From Rhabditophanes sp. KR3021 (lineage: Eukaryota; Nematoda; Chromadorea; Rhabditida; Alloionematidae): a stretch of 64,000 nucleotides of DNA. The stretch spans positions 4,588,001 to 4,652,000 of the forward strand of contig CAUJLY010000002.1 in NCBI GenBank assembly GCA_963281155.1, written 5' to 3'. Positions 15,101 through 29,200 of this stretch are shown in pieces; position 1 is the stretch's first letter, and each line of letters starts with the position of its first letter. Below the pieces are notes generated by a model. It worked only from the letters and a program-made list of their open reading frames with translations. It had not been told where the DNA came from and did no database searches. A program made the position numbers and the translations under genes.

Positions 15101-18100
15101 AAAATTAGAGTACACCGTTGGGAGTTATTTAAAAACAGGGGTATATTGTTGATTCAAATAAAAATAAACGTCCAACTTCATTTAACTTTTGAAACTATTT
15201 TTGATGGAAGTAGTTTATCCTAAATGGGTGTATAATATAAGCTCTTCTTAATGTTCAGACAAATGACTTTTAAATTTTATCTATTCTTAAACTTTACCCC
15301 TACTATGTATACTAGTAATTGTGGTTTGAGCTGATACCATATATTTAAGACTAAATGTGTGATAACTTTATTGGACCCAAAGTGAGCCGCTCAGAATCAG
15401 ACTCATGGGGATATGATGGTAGTAACTCTCCAAGACATTTAAATTAGCCTTGGCGGCACCAACTTACTACAAAAGATATGGCCGATAAAAGTTAAAGCTA
15501 ATGAGAGAGAATATTTGTACAAATAAAGTTGATTAGTTAGACTTTTTGTGGGGTGTGTAAGGCAAAAAGCTAGGATTTGATAAGAACAATGAAGGATATC
15601 AGTTTTATGAAATGAAAGCAAAGAGAATAGCTTAAATTAAATAGCTTTGATATGATAACAAAAAACTATTTTTTAAGATTTCACGTTAACCATGGGTCTG
15701 CCATTTAATAAATAAACTTTCTTGAAAGTTAAATGAATTGACAAGAAAAGATTTGAGACAAACAAATTTGAGAAATTTGTGTACTTTAATAAATGGCATT
15801 TGCTTTAAAAAGCGACCCCTTCCAAAGATTACAGCATTATTTTTACATTCTTAATTTCTTCAAAATAACAACCAAAAAGCAAGTTTTGTATAAACAAATA
15901 TATCTACCTTCGCGAATGTGTCAAGTTATCTAAAGAACATAATCTCTTAATACTATCAAGCTGACGCCATTTAAAATATCGCAAATCTAATAAATTTTAT
16001 CAACCAAGGTAGATGGTATAATTTGGTATGGTTACAACAACAAAATGAACAAACAAAATAAATTGCATCATTTGAAAACCTACCATTTTCATTAATACTG
16101 TCATTTACAGCAGACATAATCATATTAGATGCTTGATTGCTAGCAGTTGATAAATGTGTTGGAATATGATCTGAAAGTAAATTCATATAAATATGGTTAA
16201 TTTTAAAAAATATATCCTTTCAAAAAGTTGAAAGGTTAAATGACTTGATGAGTTGAAAGAGGTAATTTATGCAGATTATGGAGTATAATGTTGGTAGGTA
16301 TGCAAATTCTAAATAATCCCTTAATTAAAAAGTACGTATAAATAAAATTTAACCTTTTAAGAAGTAATCAATCCTTCAACCATACAAAAGATTTGTCACC
16401 AATTCTTTTGAATTCATTTACATTTGCCAAAGCAAACAAAGTCTTTTTGATACGCCTGATCATGGCTTGCATTATTTACTCGTCTCTCAAAATTAATAAA
16501 GAAAGTAATGATCGCACCAAATTGTATTTATTAATAAATTTGACAAACACAAAATACACATACATATTAATATATTATTTCCATTCACATTCATATACAT
16601 AACTAACAAAAAGTGATTTTAAATAATTGAATAAGCAAATAAAGAACTTGACTCTAATCAAATAAATTAAATCTTTCCAACTATTGTTTAAAAATTTATT
16701 TTCATTTCTATTATTGTCAAAAAAGATGGAATGGAGAGATGTGCATATTTAGATGGATGCATTTAATTTTGTAAAAGTTTCAGTACACGGCAAAAATAAA
16801 TGTATATGCGTATAAATTATATTTATATATAAATATATAAATTCTCGAGAGTAATTGTAGGCTTAGTGTGAGTCAAAAAGCAATTACAAAATTTTTGAAC
16901 ACAACTAAATTGAGAAGTAGTCCGTGGTGCAGGAGAAAGCTCAAATATACTTTAGGACCTCTTTCACTTCTTTATTATTGGTTGGTAACACACTTTTGCC
17001 TTCTATAGCCATATATGTATATTTATATAATTGAGGGCCTAAAGGGGCTGGGGTACGACTAATCATTGTTATTGGGTACGGTAATAATTAATTGACGAAA
17101 TCTTAGTGAGGTGTAAATCTTTGATTGTTATTTAAGTAATTATCAAGGTGAGTAAATATCGTTAAATATTCCCATTTCCTTTTAAACTTCAAAGAGTACA
17201 CTTTATAACACAAAAACTTGGTTCGGTATAATGTTTGGATAAAAGTTAAATGCTCACAATAAACAATGATAGCGCCATGCTTGTTTGTTCCAATAACAAT
17301 TACTTTTTTAAATCATTGCAATCACTGCAAATCACTATAATAAATAATAAGATTTGAGAATAAGAACAAGAAATAAAGAATTAATTGTTCTATAATAACA
17401 AAAAACAATAAAGCCCAATTGCATTTGAGAAAAATTTAAAAGTTAGCAAACTTAAATGATAAGAATTATGCTTAGATACGTATGTAGCCGTTATAAAATT
17501 TGTAAAAGTAACAAAGAGAATTATTTAAATAGTTAACCATAAGAATTACATTTTGAATAGTAAGTTTAATGGCTTAATGTGCCTTCGACTGTCAAATTCG
17601 TTTCTATTTTTTAGGGAAGTCAAGTGTTTTGTTAAGTTTTGCTGGGTTAAATAAGCTTATCAGTATAATAACTGGCATGTTCCACTTTGTTTATTTCAAA
17701 TTTTAAATCTTATTCTCAAATCTTACTTTTATTTTCATTCTCATTTTAAATGTAATGTTAATTTGTATAGGTATCATTTCAATTTATTATTATGAAATAA
17801 TTTCTTTACCTGCCACAGTATACGACTATTATTTAGACACATTACAAATTTATATAAATATAGTTATATGTATAAATAAATACATATTCGCGGTTAACCG
17901 TCGCCTTTTCTCCTCTTATGATGGTTAGATATATAGCCTTATTAGAAAGCAGCGAAAAAAGGATTATTAAAAAGAAATATCAAAAAATAAGTATTATAAA
18001 GAAGTATGTGAGGAATAGTTCACAAATATTTAATTCGTCAATACCTGAATTGAAGGTGACGTAGGCATCACTTTCATTTGTATTATTATTTTTGCCATCT

Positions 18101-21100
18101 AAACTCACATATTATTCGACATATTCATTTCTATACACTAACTACATATATTTCAAGCCTCATAAAAAAGAAAGCTGTTAAATGTGGTGTTTCGAAAAAT
18201 TAAAAGAATGCCGTTAAATAATATGGTATATGTATTATTTTCAGGTTTAGATATTTGTTAAGATGGTCTAAAATATACGCGAATGGTATTCTTAAACAAT
18301 CAAATGAATACCCACTATTATTCAAATCATGAAATCATATGTACGTCCCAAATTAATCATCACCATAAAAGGAGATCATTTTTATAGCTCTAAAGATATT
18401 TATAACAATAAATTCAGTTCTTTTGGACTCTTTACACTAAGAATGGCGTGTCAATTAGTATGCACACATTTTACGACCATTGTTTGTTAGAAGAGTCCTA
18501 AATCTAATTTAATATAAATTTATTTATTGCAAACGTATTTTATACAAATTTATTTATATTATTTTTTACCTCTTTCAACATAACCAACCCTTTCTTTCTA
18601 GTCTAGGGGACAAAGGAATGTTAATTTAATTTTTGACTTACCAATAGCTTCTGCCATTTCAATAGTTGTAAAGGTGCATTTATTACATTGAAGCACCTGA
18701 ATCACCAATTCTTCAACCATACTACTTGGTAGGGGAACATTAGTAGGAGAGTTTGAATTTGAAAAGGAACCTATTCCGGGAATCATAGAATGAGACGAGG
18801 CAGTAGTAGAAGTATTATTTGACAGATTTGCGCCACTGGATATTCTTAGTTGGTGATTAGAAGTCTCTGAATGTTCTTTGAGCGAAGTGGAGCTAAAATA
18901 CATCAAATAAATATGAGGAATAAAGTAATAATTTAAGTCAAATATACAAATATATCTATTATAAATGCTTATAAATGTGAAGTAATTGAGTAAATTGATA
19001 TGTATGTGTAATGATAATAGATTTATGAAGGGCCTACTGTATTGAATTAAGATGATTTGATGAGGTAACAAGTATTACGATAATAATAATAATCAAGTCT
19101 ATTAACGAAAGTGTGTGTGTTTATATATTAATAAAAGTAAATCAAAGTGAAATGCTTTACAGGGGATGACGACAGGCAATTTGCAAATGAAAATTGAGTG
19201 CAGGTATGAAGAAGAAGGTGGTATTACTAAGAATAATAAAATAATAATCTTCTATATGTTTTGTGAAAGACGAGGATTCTTGAGTATAATGAAGGTTGTA
19301 GAGCCCACCTTAAAAAATAGTTTTTCCTTTTTGTCCAAACCCTGGACTTCTCGTTTAATAAGTGAATATTGATAATATATTATATCAAATAATGAAAGAA
19401 TGGCGACGACTCAATTTAAACATATTTTGTTAAGTTTGATTGGAATATTATTAGAATATGATTGGATGTTTATAATATTAATTGAATCAAGGGTGATTGG
19501 TGTCAACATTAACACACTAAAGTAAATTAAATAATGTGGTGATGATGAGATGGTGATAATAATATCAAAATTCATTATATATAAATTGATGTTATAAGAA
19601 TGCTTTTCACAAAAATTAAAGGCCAATGTGTGGAAACGGTTATTGGAAGAGCAAATGATAAAGTATAACAAATGTGTGTATTGGTAATTATATTAATGGG
19701 ATTTGCGACAACAAAAACACACTAATGTACAACACTTTTTAAATAATGAAAAAATTAAGCTTAAAATAAGTTTAATATTGTACACATGTATGCGTTGATA
19801 TAAAATTGTTATGAGAAAGTATGATGAGAAGCTTAAATGATATTGATATCGCAAGTAAAAGCCTATTTGTAATTGGATGGATGTTTTTAAATAAGTGGGT
19901 ATATATTTTTTGAATTATTAATATGTGTATGGCCGCGATATAAAACTTAATCCAAAATAATCATACAAGTTTTTAGTAAAGTTATTAAATGAATTTAAAT
20001 GGCTGGTACTTACAAAATAAAGAGACTTCTTTTAAATTAAATTTCCAATATAATTTGTTAAAGTACTTCCACATATCAGTTCTATATCAAAATATATTAG
20101 AATCTATCAACATTCATCTTAAACTAATATATTTACTAGGTACTACTGACGTTTATTTAAAATTACTAGGTACTTACATTTACCATAAATCTAGGCAAGC
20201 AATAATTTTAATCCAAACAATAATTTAAAAGGAATAAATGCAACTACAATAAATTTATTCACTCTACATCTCAAAAAAGAACCATCTTAATTTGAAGATG
20301 TAATGAATGCCTGTTTAGAAGTAATAGCAAGGCAAGTGTCAGTTTGTTTTAGGTATAATCTTTAGTACTCATAAATTATCGCATTTTAAAATGTTTCTTT
20401 GTATGTACCGATTTGGTCAAATATTTGGAAAGATAATAAAATTAAGCAGTTGTTAAATTGCTTGAACTTACGATGAAAACAATTCCTGACAACAGCGACA
20501 CCTCACTTGCACTGAGCTTTTAATGGCGTTAAGTTGAGCTAAAGTTGATGGGCCGAGAACAAGATGTTGACTCCCTTCGCGCATATGATTCACCTGTAAT
20601 AATAACAATTTAATTATAAATATTTACATTTTTTTACTAAATGATCTGGTGTATTATGTCGAATTAAATATATTATTATGTGATTATTTTATGATTATTA
20701 AATCATTTTTATTATTTTGGTCATTTATATTATGCGCTTTACTATGAATTAAATAAATGACTTATATCAGAATTCATATAATTTATCCCCATATTGTAAG
20801 TGAGTTAAATACATTTTCGAATTAAATCAAATTTATTTGGATACTTTAGATGATTATTCGCGATTAATGTATTCACAAATAATTGGAGATAAATCAAAGA
20901 AGACAGACTTAAAAAATGCATGAATGCGGAGTTAAAAAAATTCTAAATGAATCACAGTGGGAGTTGTGTCTCTTCTTCATGAGCAGGATTAATCGGGGAA
21001 AAATAGATGATCAGTTTGATTTGACAACGCATCTCAACATTTTCACAAAGGTACTAAAACCATTACTAAACATCAATAATAAAGAAAATAATATTCATAA

Positions 21101-24100
21101 TAATACGAGCATGAATATCTAATTCTAAAAGTAATTGAGTCAAAGTGTTAATCTTGACACCAAAACAAAAGGTACGGTAGTAAAATTAAGTTCAAAAGGT
21201 TGCTTTATTAATGATTGTGCTTTAAATTTTTAAAGGAGCAAGACCGGATATCCGCTAGGTAAATAAGGTCATGCCAAGATAGAACATACAATAACAAATG
21301 ATTAAAAGGTGTCATTAAAACAGTACGGCATCGAATCTTTTGAATTTGATTTAATAGTGTGAATGTTATTAACCTTAACTAGTGAAAATACACCGGCTGG
21401 AAGTAATAAATGTGTGGTTGGGCAAATAAAAGGTGTCGCTGGTGTCTTTAGCGTCTTTGGCTAGTTAATGAATGGGGAGATTTGGTCCTGATGAGGTGGC
21501 AACGATAACGCCTTACTCTTGGTGTTGTTCTTTTTAATTAATGCCTTTTCTTATTAATGTCGCTAAATTAACAGTTTTCAATCAAAGAAACCTTGAATTA
21601 AAGAGGGTAAGACAGGACAACACCTTTAACCAACAAACTATAGTTTCAAAATTGCGTGTGTGCTCATTGTTGACATATTATTTTGTTCTAAGAGTGACTA
21701 AAGTAAGGCCATATACTCCCTCAAATAAAGACTCACAGTCTTAAACTAATGGAGGTGATATCTTTGACACCTTAACTAGGACCCTCTCTCGTACGCACAC
21801 TAAATACAATGCCATTCAAACATGATGATTAATCTCTATAAACAATACCATGCCAAATATCATGATTACTCTTTATAAACAAGTCCTTTATCATCAAGAT
21901 TAATTGAAGAATGAGGGACCCTCAAGACTCAATGGTCTATGTCAAGCAGCATTTCTTAATCAACTCCCATTATCAGCCACATATCATAATGGAGCTCTTA
22001 TTTAAGTAAGTCATAATGATGGCTAAGATAAACATAAGCTAATAGAATTATAATAAATAGAAGACTTGTAAATATTAAATACATGTCCTCCTGTTTCCTT
22101 AACTACATACTAACTACTTGGACATTTGTTTTTAAAAATGCAATAAATTATATAAAAGTCATAAAGTTTGCTAGATGAATTGTTAATACATAATAGATAA
22201 TAGATATGATAAAGTGTACTTACAATTTGGACTCTTTGAAGGTGCTTATCAGTTCGCGTGTGTAATTGAAAATTGGCTTTTAAATTAGTTGAATATGGGC
22301 AAAGGTAGCATTGGTAATGTCCACTAGTCACACAAATATCATTTGAGCCGGCAACACTTCTTTCTCCTTCAATATGATTTATCATTTTGTTTACTGAAGA
22401 GGTTGAATAATTCCCACAAATAAGACATTGATAGCAGTTTTCATTAAACAGAAGAGTTTCCATATTTTCGCCATTTCCCCCGTTTTTCACCATCATAGAA
22501 TTAATAAAATTATTTCCATTTCCATTAATGCCTCCATTACCTAGAGTAATCGAATTTATGGGAACTTCCTGAGCCGCATGCAAATGCTTGTCCGACTGCA
22601 TGTGAATGGATAAGTTGCCTTTGGTTGTTGTTGAATACTTACAAATTTCACACCGGTAAGGCTTGTAACCACAACCATACGATTCACCACGAGCTAGTTT
22701 TGGATGAGCTGAGTTTAAGGTACAATAGATGCATTCAACTTCGCTGTCACTATGTTTTTCTTGAATGAGGGAAATAACATTATTAATATTGGTCAAATAT
22801 ATTTTAACTTTTCAGAGAATGTTCTCAATCGAATCTCCCCAGAATATGTTGGAGGCTAGTGTCATTAATGTTACAACTAGTATTTATTTCAGATCAAGGA
22901 AAAGCAAAAGTCAATGTTGCTGGTGGAGTCGAAGATAATTTGATGGATGTTGGTAGGTTAAACCATCTAATATTCATAATATGTATTATTTGTTTTAGAT
23001 TGTAAGGAAGTGCCTGAATTAATTTACTAGAGTAGTGATAATGATGAAGAAAAGGTTAATAGAGGTGAACCTGATTTGATCTACATAAGTAGTGATGATG
23101 AAGATACTAGTGAAAATCAACCAATTGCTCCTGTGACTCAATTACGATTTATGGGAACTACTACTATCAATGCTGCTAAAGACCTTGGAGATAGTAATGC
23201 AGTGGAAACGAATTTAAAAGACACATTGTTCGACGATACATTTTCGGTAAACTTCAAATTGGTTCAGCTTCACATGAAGAAAGAAACTATGGAAAGAATT
23301 TGTCGATATGCTAGAAGATTATGGAATTACTCAAAATATTGTGCTTGAATTCTTGTTTGGTAGTGTCGACTCTTTTAAAGTTACAAAAAAGGCTATAAAA
23401 GCGAAAGTGTTAGAGCCACGTTATTGCATAGTGTTGCATATAATATCTTTTATACATCCAGACATTACCGAAGCTGAGATGAAATTCGCTGAAGATACCA
23501 AAAAATATGTAATTTATGATGGTAACACCAAAAATAGTAAAGCCAGAATGCATGACCGCATGGCTCGTTACAGTAAAGCTGGTAAGTGGAAGTTTTTGTT
23601 TGATCCTAAACAAAAGGCTACAAACAAAATTTCCCGTGCTGGCAAAGAAACTGTTGTAATTAAAAAGACTTTTTCATCAAAGCAAATGGCTAAAAATGTT
23701 GGAAAGATTTTGATTGACTGTACTAGAGACACAAACTCAAACTGTGATTGTGGCAATGCATCTTACGAAATGGTCTATCGAATGTTTCCAGAACGAAAGG
23801 ATGAAGTCACTAAGCTGATTCCTCAAGACATTCTAGACGGTGATTAACAGATTCTTTTGAGACAGACTCATTTAATATTTTTAATACCCATTTTTAATAT
23901 CCTTTATTTAATAAAATTGGTTCGTTTTGACTTTGCTTTTAACATACCTAAAAATAAAATGAAATAAATAAGCAAATAAAGAAGCAAACAAAACCTTTCA
24001 TATGAATTTCAAGGGTCTCTTGATATTTATAATGCCAATTACATTTGGGACACTTTAGAGTCTTAGTTGAGTTTCTACATGAATTATTGCTTATAGCCAT

Positions 24101-24271
24101 TGAAGGTGAATTAGCTGGGGCTGTTGTTAAGATTGGAGAAAATTCGGTGTTAAATAGAACGTTGTAATGATCATTTAAAAACTGGTTCATGAGATCTTGC
24201 GTAGATGCCGTATTTGAGAAGTTAAATGGATTGGAAGGAGAAACTTTTTCAGTTGATTTAGACAAATTCAT
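167..24271 (-). CDS. zfh-2: Zinc-finger homeobox transcription factor (ZFHX3/4 - Zfh2 family)
   Basis: Nuclear DNA-binding regulator of the ATBF1/ZFHX type. Fourteen coding exons join with GT-AG borders and consistent phases: 24271-23995, 22759-22224, 20593-20472, 18892-18642, 16170-16084, 12371-11668, 4895-4515, 4286-3965, 3889-2804, 2663-2579, 2199-2140, 2093-1739, 1605-1019, 944-167. They total 5,631 nt, about 1,876 residues; vertebrate members are near 3,600-3,700. The start ATG at 24271 is preceded in frame by TAA. The N-terminal part carries fingers collinear with ZFHX3 ([18 protein letters not shown], then [19 protein letters not shown]). Homeodomain 1 is near residues 975-1034 ([24 protein letters not shown]) and homeodomain 2 near 1230-1290 (WFQNSRQGK, split over three exons). 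The last homeodomain is near 1564-1622. About 16 C2H2/C2HC-like fingers are present, the last three after the final homeodomain. The homeodomain equivalent to vertebrate HD3 is absent, and the last one has VYFQN instead of VWFQN. Untranslated exons upstream were not resolved. Confidence 0.95.
4896..11667 (-). other. 6.8-kb intron of the ZFHX gene
   Basis: This is the largest intron of the homeobox gene, between the exon ending in LNEK and the Gln-rich exon beginning [14 protein letters not shown]. It is about three-quarters AT with many short low-complexity runs. I found no open reading frame with protein-like composition on either strand. A short degenerate tandem run with TAATTTTAAAT-like and TAATTCGAAA-like units lies at about 9621-9670. 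A GC-rich patch (GGCCGCGG) near 8442-8450 stands out locally but has no recognisable structure. The size and position suit a cis-regulatory intron of a developmental regulator, which is inference only. Confidence 0.6.
9621..9670. repeat. Short degenerate AT-rich tandem repeat
   Basis: Units of about 10-11 bp resembling TAATTTTAAA and TAATTCGAAA follow each other four to five times. It lies inside the 6.8-kb ZFHX intron and looks like a minisatellite of no obvious function. Confidence 0.5.
12372..16083 (-). other. 3.7-kb intron of the ZFHX gene
   Basis: AT-rich intron between the small 87-bp exon (16170-16084) and the four-finger exon (12371-11668). No convincing coding sequence is seen on either strand. 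A 9-bp microsatellite-like run (CATTTATTA/G units) lies at about 13506-13540; read on the minus strand it gives a spurious Lys-Cys-Asn repeat peptide. Confidence 0.6.
13506..13540. repeat. 9-bp tandem repeat (CATTTATTA/G)
   Basis: Nearly four copies of a 9-bp unit alternating CATTTATTA and CATTTATTG. It is intronic and only apparently coding. Confidence 0.7.
22893..23847 (+). pseudogene. Nested GIY-YIG/ANKLE1-like nuclease-family relic with SUMO-interaction-like motifs (copy 1)
   Basis: Lies wholly inside the first ZFHX intron on the opposite strand. An exon from 22893 to 22952 joins one from 22999 across a 46-bp GTAGGT...TTTAG intron in a single reading frame, so this copy derives from an intron-containing gene rather than a processed retrocopy. 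The frame contains two SIM-like segments, ELIY(stop)SSDNDEE and [11 protein letters not shown], each hydrophobic then acidic. It has one TAG (23028-23030) and a frameshift between about 23270 and 23300. It then runs to a stop at 23845-23847. The C-terminal part aligns by eye with the GIY-YIG-like copies at 43.7-45.3 kb: [19 protein letters not shown] against FYVGESEKDDRIYNHFDEL, and [17 protein letters not shown] against FIPTEELAKNLEFKLVE. The resemblance to metazoan ANKLE1/LEM-3 nucleases is inferred from motif order. With one stop and one shift it is probably a recent pseudogene. Recoding or sequence error is possible. Confidence 0.6.
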
Positions 24272-25103
24272 TTAATTCTTGAGTAGTCACATTAATTGAA
24301 AACTGTTCTTTCCTAAAAATAAAGGATATCAGTAAAATGATGTAGAATATATAGACACGAATAAATTTAGATGTAAATAGAGAAATATTCGGGAGTAAAA
24401 AATGGATTTTAAAATGATTAATGATAGCAGCAGGTTATTTGTGAGTAAAAGAGACTACTGTAATGACGTTAAGTAATTTGTTATCTTTTAAAGTCTTGAT
24501 TAGATAGTCTTTCCTTATCAGTGAATATTAACTCTAAAAGATTAACCTACTTCCTCAATTAGTGTACTATTTATTTAGTTTGCTAAATAAATCTAGTTTA
24601 AATGCTGATGCATGCCATACAAATTAGTAGTGTCTTAATTTTGAATCATCTCAGAGAGCAGCTTGTTGATTAAGTTCATTTAAAAATTACGAACAAACAA
24701 AAGTGTTGGGGTGTGATAGAAAGACAATTTTTGGTTAATTCAAAATTGATATACATCAATACACAAATGAGGGTAAATTAAATTAGTTAAGAGTTTGGAT
24801 AATGAAGTTGGAAATGGGATAGAACTATTTTATTTTGTTTAGCTTTATTTTACTTGACACTAGTTTGTGTGTTATCTTTCGAAATAGTGCCGCTTCCAAT
24901 TAACCATTTAGATCAAAGGATGATCTTTTTAATGTTATTATTAATACAAATGAATTTAATGGTGGCAACATGTGGATTTAAATTGTATGTCTATTAATGA
25001 GATTGAAGTTAAGTAATAACTTTGAAGAGCATTAAGTATATTTGATATTAAATAGTTTAAGCCGTAAAGAATAAAAACCTATTACATAATTGAAATTAAG
25101 TGA

Positions 25104-25165
25104 TATGAATTAGATGATTTGAATGGTATGAATTAGATGATTTCAATAATATGAATTAGAGGCAT
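25104..25165. repeat. 23-bp imperfect tandem repeat
   Basis: About 2.6 copies of a 23-bp unit beginning TATGAATTAGATGATTT, starting at 25104, 25127 and 25150. Intergenic, with no coding sense. Confidence 0.75.
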
Positions 25166-26141
25166 TATTATTTGAAGAAGTAGATTAAATTTGTGCGGAA
25201 TTGTGTCTTATTATTAGCACCTGATAATTTTATATACAGTAATAAGTATAGTTAATAAAATAGTTATCAAAATAGAGAGCAAGAGAAAATAAATATAAAA
25301 TAAATGTATTAGATAATTAGGGTTGGAGTTATTACCATAATATTATTTAAGAAAATACAAATAAACGAGAGTCGGAAATGAGATCTGAAAGGCGTAATAA
25401 ATTGGATAAAAAGCGTTTTAATGCTTAATAATATTTATGATTAAATAATCAGCTCGTGAAGCGGCTGTCGGAAGTTTATATAGAGCGGCATAATTGAGAG
25501 TTAACAAATTTATTATATAAATTTTACTTAACAGCGCTATGGTTATAGAAAAATGTCCAGTTAAAGCTACTACAAAATACGGCAATCTGTTGGGTTTGAA
25601 GGGTAGAATATTTACAAGATGGATGTTTTTATATTTATATCTATAATAAGTTAAGAATATTACCGTACAATTTAATTTTACATTATGCAGCACATTTTCT
25701 CTGAATGAATGAATGACATAATAAGTTTTTAATGTAATATATTTATGAAGAAGTTTTGATTAAATATAGCAAAATTTTAAATGAGCAATTTGACGAGTTA
25801 AAAAAGTGTTTTCAATAAGATGTGCTTCAATATAATTTTAATCAAGTTTCCAAAGTTAAATTAAATGATGGCTTCTGTTTATTAACTATATTCAAATCAT
25901 TTGTAAATGACATTCTGTTAACTCGTAATGAGAAGACGGCAAGCTTTGTGTGGTTAGTCAAAATCAAAGACACCTCAATTTATTTATTTTTAAATTATAT
26001 CTCACTTCATATTATTTCTTACTTGGCTCAAACCGTTATTAAATTAAAAACAAATCCGAACAACTTTATTTTTATTACAAACGCTCGATTCGCAACTCAC
26101 ACAATAAAAATATATCAAATCCATGATGCATAATCATAATA

Positions 26142-26224
26142 CATAATATTTAGTGGTCTTATAATGAGCATAATATTTAGTAGGTCTTATAATGAACATA
26201 ACATTTAGTAGGTCTTATATTGAA
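26142..26224. repeat. 27-28 bp tandem repeat, three copies
   Basis: Three successive copies of a unit close to CATAATATTTAGTAGGTCTT plus TATAATGAA start at 26142, 26169 and 26197. The first unit lacks one base. Intergenic minisatellite. Confidence 0.85.
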
Positions 26225-29200
26225 AATATTATTTATTTGGCAATACAATGAAAGTTCGTACACTTTATGGTGTTAGGAATAATTACCTTTAATGAAAAAT
26301 GGAATTTAGAATGCTTGGCTAAACAAACAATAAAGTTGTAAGCACTAAAGATATTGAATTGTTCAAACAAATATATTGCCACATTTAATGGCTAAACATT
26401 AAAAAAGTCACCAAATCTGGCATATGTCCTAAGATTTGATTAAAGGAAAATTAGTTTGTTTGCGTGAATTGATTCTAATCGTAAAAAAGTGGAAATATAT
26501 TGGTAAATTTAACGACTAAAGAAATTTGATATGAGTCTGATTTTAAAATAAACTAATCACAAATATTAACATGTATGCTTTGGCTCTAGTTCCTAATTAA
26601 AGAGTTAATAAAAAATGGAAGTAATAAAATGGAAATGTATCATGCAACCAATCTGTGAATATTCAACTAATTGCTTGGTGACAACAAAATTAAATAGTTT
26701 ATGCGTATGTTTAAAAATATCAACCAAGACATATCTTCAATTTGCAAAACTTTATTTTACAATTCAATTATTTTTCACCCACACACAATTTTGTGGATGG
26801 AATTACTAAATTAAAAATATACTATAAATCAAGAGTATTTTGAGTATATGGGGGATTTCAAGATTTAGGCATTTTAATGCATATAAATATGGTTATAAGT
26901 AAAATTCGACAAAATACGAATGTAGTTTATGGAAATTTCGTAATTGAACAGACATAACATAGTTAACAGTTTAAATTGTTAAATATTTAGCAAAATTTTA
27001 GCAATTTAAATTATATTTAATATATCTCTATTTAGCAAATGTGTCCTCACACTCAAATTATCCAACTCACGACAAGAAAAATAATATTTTGGCAACCTTA
27101 ATCAAGGCTTCCCAGTTTTAAGAGCTCACACCACTAATCAAATTACTTTAATCTGTTGATGGAAAGATTTTTGAAGCAATCATTAATGAAGCTGCTATTT
27201 AGCTGGCACATTATTATGGCAATCTTTAAAAAGCGCTAAAATAACGGGTTCTAACAAGATTATGTACACAGTTTACTAATAAACTTTTTTATTTTCATCA
27301 ACGCACATTCATGGAAAAGTAATTTCATAAATGATTTGATTGCTTCTTCTAACATATGTTGCAGCCACGTTATATATAAATAGATACATACGCTACAATT
27401 ATAATTACAGAACTCATACACAACATTGGTAAATACATTTTGAAATGCAGAGAATAATATATAGAATGAGACTTAATTACTTAGAGTTAAGATACAAAAT
27501 TATTATACGGTAATTTATCACTATAAGCAACCAGTAAAAGTAAACTAACAAAAGATACTTTAGATATTGAAACAAACATATCCAATAATATGCATAATAC
27601 AAACATATTTATTCATTAAGATATTAGGAATATTACCAAACTATATCGTTATTTATTTGCAAACCTTCGTAATACTCCGTAAATTTATATTTAATGCATT
27701 GCAATTTAATGTACTGGAAAAACTGATTGTTTTTTATATTTAATATGGCCATCGATGGGGGCATAATCCAAGGAACGGATGTCCTTAAATAAATAATATC
27801 AAGGTTAAATGCTTAACAAGTCAATTGCTTTTAATAGCCTTACTGCGAAACAAATGCAATTTAATGAATTGCCCGATACGGACGAATATTACTCTAAAAT
27901 CATCTACATGTCAGAAGAATGTAGAAGGATATTAGAAAAGTACAGAAACATTTAAAAAGTTTAGATTCATACAAATGAGGAGAGCATTAAAAGGTTAAGA
28001 TTAATAAAAAGTAAATAATAAGAAAGAACGGAAAAGTGAATAATGACAAAAAGTTAATATGAAAGTTGAATGTGAATAATTTTTTAAGGAAATCTTTAGA
28101 AAATATACGATGAACTCTTAAAATCTATCTATTTAGTAAATGAGTATATAAGGGACAAGCTGTCGTCTCATTAAAGAAGTTTTGGCCTCAAAATGGGTTG
28201 GGATTAGACGAACATGGAGACACGAAGGACTATTCAAACAAAAAGTAAATAGGTTAGCTTTTAACTAACTTTCATTAAATGATTGGAGCAGTCTTAGTTA
28301 GCTCTAATATATATTATATATCTCTATTTTGAATATAAGAAATGGCGTTTGCGATTATGGCATACCACAAAAATATAATACAAAAATACATGTGTACTAA
28401 CTTTTGGCCAATCTTTTCTTTTTGTGAATTAATTGATAAAAATAGAGACAAGGCAGTTAAAAATGAAATAGATTATTCATGTGTTGTTTAATCAGTAAAA
28501 GGAGAATATACGACTCTTTTTTAATTGCTTAATTAGATTAGAATGTTTAATTGCCAAAGCAAATTCTAAATTTCAACAACATTCTATTCAAATAGATCCT
28601 TCAAAATACGCAAATTCAATTTGACTCATTACCAAATTAACTTTTTAGAAGGTGTATGTTGGATTGTTGTAGGATGCATTTAGATGTTGTGTTTGTATGA
28701 AGATGGTTATTTGAAAAAGAAATAACATTTGTAAATAATTAAAGTAGCCTTCTTGAAGTTGACTAATTTTAGGCAATTAATAAAATACTTTAATGATTCT
28801 AATTGGTAAATGAAAAATGTGCCCCCAAATGTACTATTTATGCTGTTTAAATAATTGTTAATAGTATTGCTATAATTTTAATACTATGTATATAATTGTT
28901 AATGGTACCAGCAAATGATAATGAGGCAACTGGTTGTTGTTGACTTTATATAGAATAATAGGATGTGGCGTAACAAGCATCTCTTAACCAAATGGTTAGA
29001 CGCCTTGGTTCTTCTTTTTTGGTGGCAAAAAGAAAATATTTAATTAGAAAAAATTAAAAGTGAAGGAAGTTAGTGTTTGTGTGTGATTGATGGCATCAAG
29101 AAGCATTTGTGTGTTCAAAAAAGACCGATTGTTTAATTTGTTTAATTCTTGCAATATATTCTTCAGCCAAATTATTCCCTATCTTAAAACATCATACAAT

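Noticed and set aside
23410..23756. Minus-strand open frames inside the nested relic at 22.9-23.8 kb
   Set aside because: They are mirror images of the plus-strand coding frame, which shows the family similarity and the spliced intron.
25822..26133. 103-codon plus-strand open frame
   Set aside because: Lacks an ATG start (begins TTG) and any recognisable motif. Low-complexity residues; probably chance.
28975..29020. Stretch with TAACCAAATGGTTAGACGCC, vaguely like a tRNA D-arm
   Set aside because: No T-arm sequence, acceptor pairing or anticodon loop could be found around it.
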